From positions 1 through 5,693 of the forward strand of contig JAGHDR010000108.1 of assembly GCA_021159825.1 (NCBI GenBank): DNA of 5,693 nucleotides, in the 5' to 3' direction. The position numbers and the translations under genes were made by a program. Of this stretch, positions 5,402-5,693 are shown piece after piece; the stretch's first letter is position 1, and the number at the start of each line of letters is the position of its first letter. The notes below the pieces were generated by a model. That model saw only the letters and a program-made list of their open reading frames with translations. It was not told the origin of the DNA and searched no databases. This DNA comes from Deltaproteobacteria bacterium (GTDB lineage Bacteria > Desulfobacterota > DSM-4660 > Desulfatiglandales > Desulfatiglandaceae).

Positions 5402-5457
5402 GAACAAAAAAGCGCCGGTTCTCTTCGAATCAATTGGGAACCGGCGCTTTTTTGTTC
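5402..5457 (+). terminator. Strong intrinsic terminator after ppdK, symmetrical enough to be bidirectional
   Basis: A perfect 20-bp stem pairs 5402-5421 with 5438-5457 around a 16-nt loop. The GC-rich core GCGCCGGTTC / GAACCGGCGC is flanked by A6 on the left and T6 on the right (5448-5453). The plus strand therefore ends in a hairpin with a U run, and the minus strand has the same layout. It begins 15 nt after the ppdK stop. In the other direction it would stop transcripts coming from the synthetase remnant. Confidence 0.93.
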
Positions 5458-5466
5458 GAGATGTCC

Positions 5467-5693
5467 TTATCCCTTTTTCCGCCACCGGTTGCCGATGTCC
5501 CCGGGAAACACGTCTCCCCCGTTGAAAGCGTACTTGAGAGAAGAAAGATCGTAAAAATCCATGCGGTCATGATCCAGGATCATCCGGTAAAGAAAGGTAA
5601 CTCCGATAAGTGCTTTTCAACGTTTCGAGGCGCTGGATTTCATAAATGCCTTCTGTTGCCGGAACACGCGGCTGCTTGCCAGCAGGGCGGCAC
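5467..5693 (-). pseudogene. Remnant of an AMP-forming acyl-CoA synthetase (AMP-binding family), frame-broken and truncated
   Basis: Intact members of this family activate carboxylic acids to acyl-AMP and then acyl-CoA. On the minus strand, 5616 to 5467 reads GVTFLYRMILDHDRM and LSSLKYAFNGGDVFPGDIGN, then WRKKG and a TAA at 5469-5467. This matches the stretch between the AMP-binding P-loop and the YGxTE motif in the adenylating superfamily. Upstream, 5691-5641 in the same frame reads AALLASSRVFRQQKAFM, but between about 5641 and 5610 the expected residues (YEIQRLETLKST) are in another frame and the main frame has a TGA (5619-5617). Two compensating small indels explain this. The TAA comes before the YGxTE motif, and neither that motif nor the C-terminal domain appears in any frame before ppdK. 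The 5' part lies beyond the window. Degraded status is inferred; sequencing error could explain the frame break but hardly the missing C-terminal half. Confidence 0.7.

Overview
The window looks like chromosomal DNA of a Desulfobacterota (deltaproteobacterial) anaerobe, probably a Desulfobacterales-type sulfate reducer. That placement is inferred from protein style: the FmdB-type zinc ribbon, the receiver-Hpt arrangement with a long helical tail, the acyl-CoA synthetase fragment and the hypothetical protein at 2064-2387. No marker gene is present to confirm it. The theme is pyruvate/PEP interconversion. The start of a phosphoenolpyruvate synthase gene (ppsA) lies on the minus strand at the left edge, and a complete pyruvate, phosphate dikinase gene (ppdK) fills the right half.

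Layout. (1) 1-240, minus: first 80 codons of ppsA, running off the window. (2) 241-359: divergent intergenic region with a perfect 12-bp inverted repeat, an overlapping TTGAC dyad and a possible sigma70-type promoter. (3) 360-1537, plus: a phosphorelay gene in two pieces, a CheY-like receiver (360-827) and an Hpt domain with a C-terminal helical extension (860-1537). One missing base in a T run at 814-818 separates them. The set resembles the C-terminal end of a hybrid histidine kinase without its sensor and kinase core. (4) 1538-1710: short spacer without a gene. (5) 1711-5386, plus: a tight four-gene run of an fmdB-type zinc-ribbon protein, a hypothetical protein of 107 residues, a previously uncalled 56-residue two-helix membrane protein (2409-2579) and ppdK. 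Gaps are 11, 21 and 8 bp. (6) 5402-5457: a very strong 20-bp-stem terminator that is symmetrical enough to work in both directions. (7) 5467-5693, minus: remnant of an AMP-forming acyl-CoA synthetase with an internal frame break and no C-terminal half.

How they fit together. PpsA (ATP + pyruvate + water to AMP + Pi + PEP) and PpdK (ATP + Pi + pyruvate to AMP + PPi + PEP, reversible) are related enzymes that both make PEP for gluconeogenesis from C2/C3 substrates. Having both within 2.4 kb is the most notable metabolic feature. The cotranscribed small genes upstream of ppdK have no known function and are candidates for regulation or membrane linkage of PpdK. Both degraded loci, the split phosphorelay gene and the synthetase remnant, flank an intact 932-codon ppdK. 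This suggests local gene decay rather than uniformly poor sequence, although single-base errors cannot be excluded by reading alone. I found no mobile element, CRISPR array, tRNA or rRNA.
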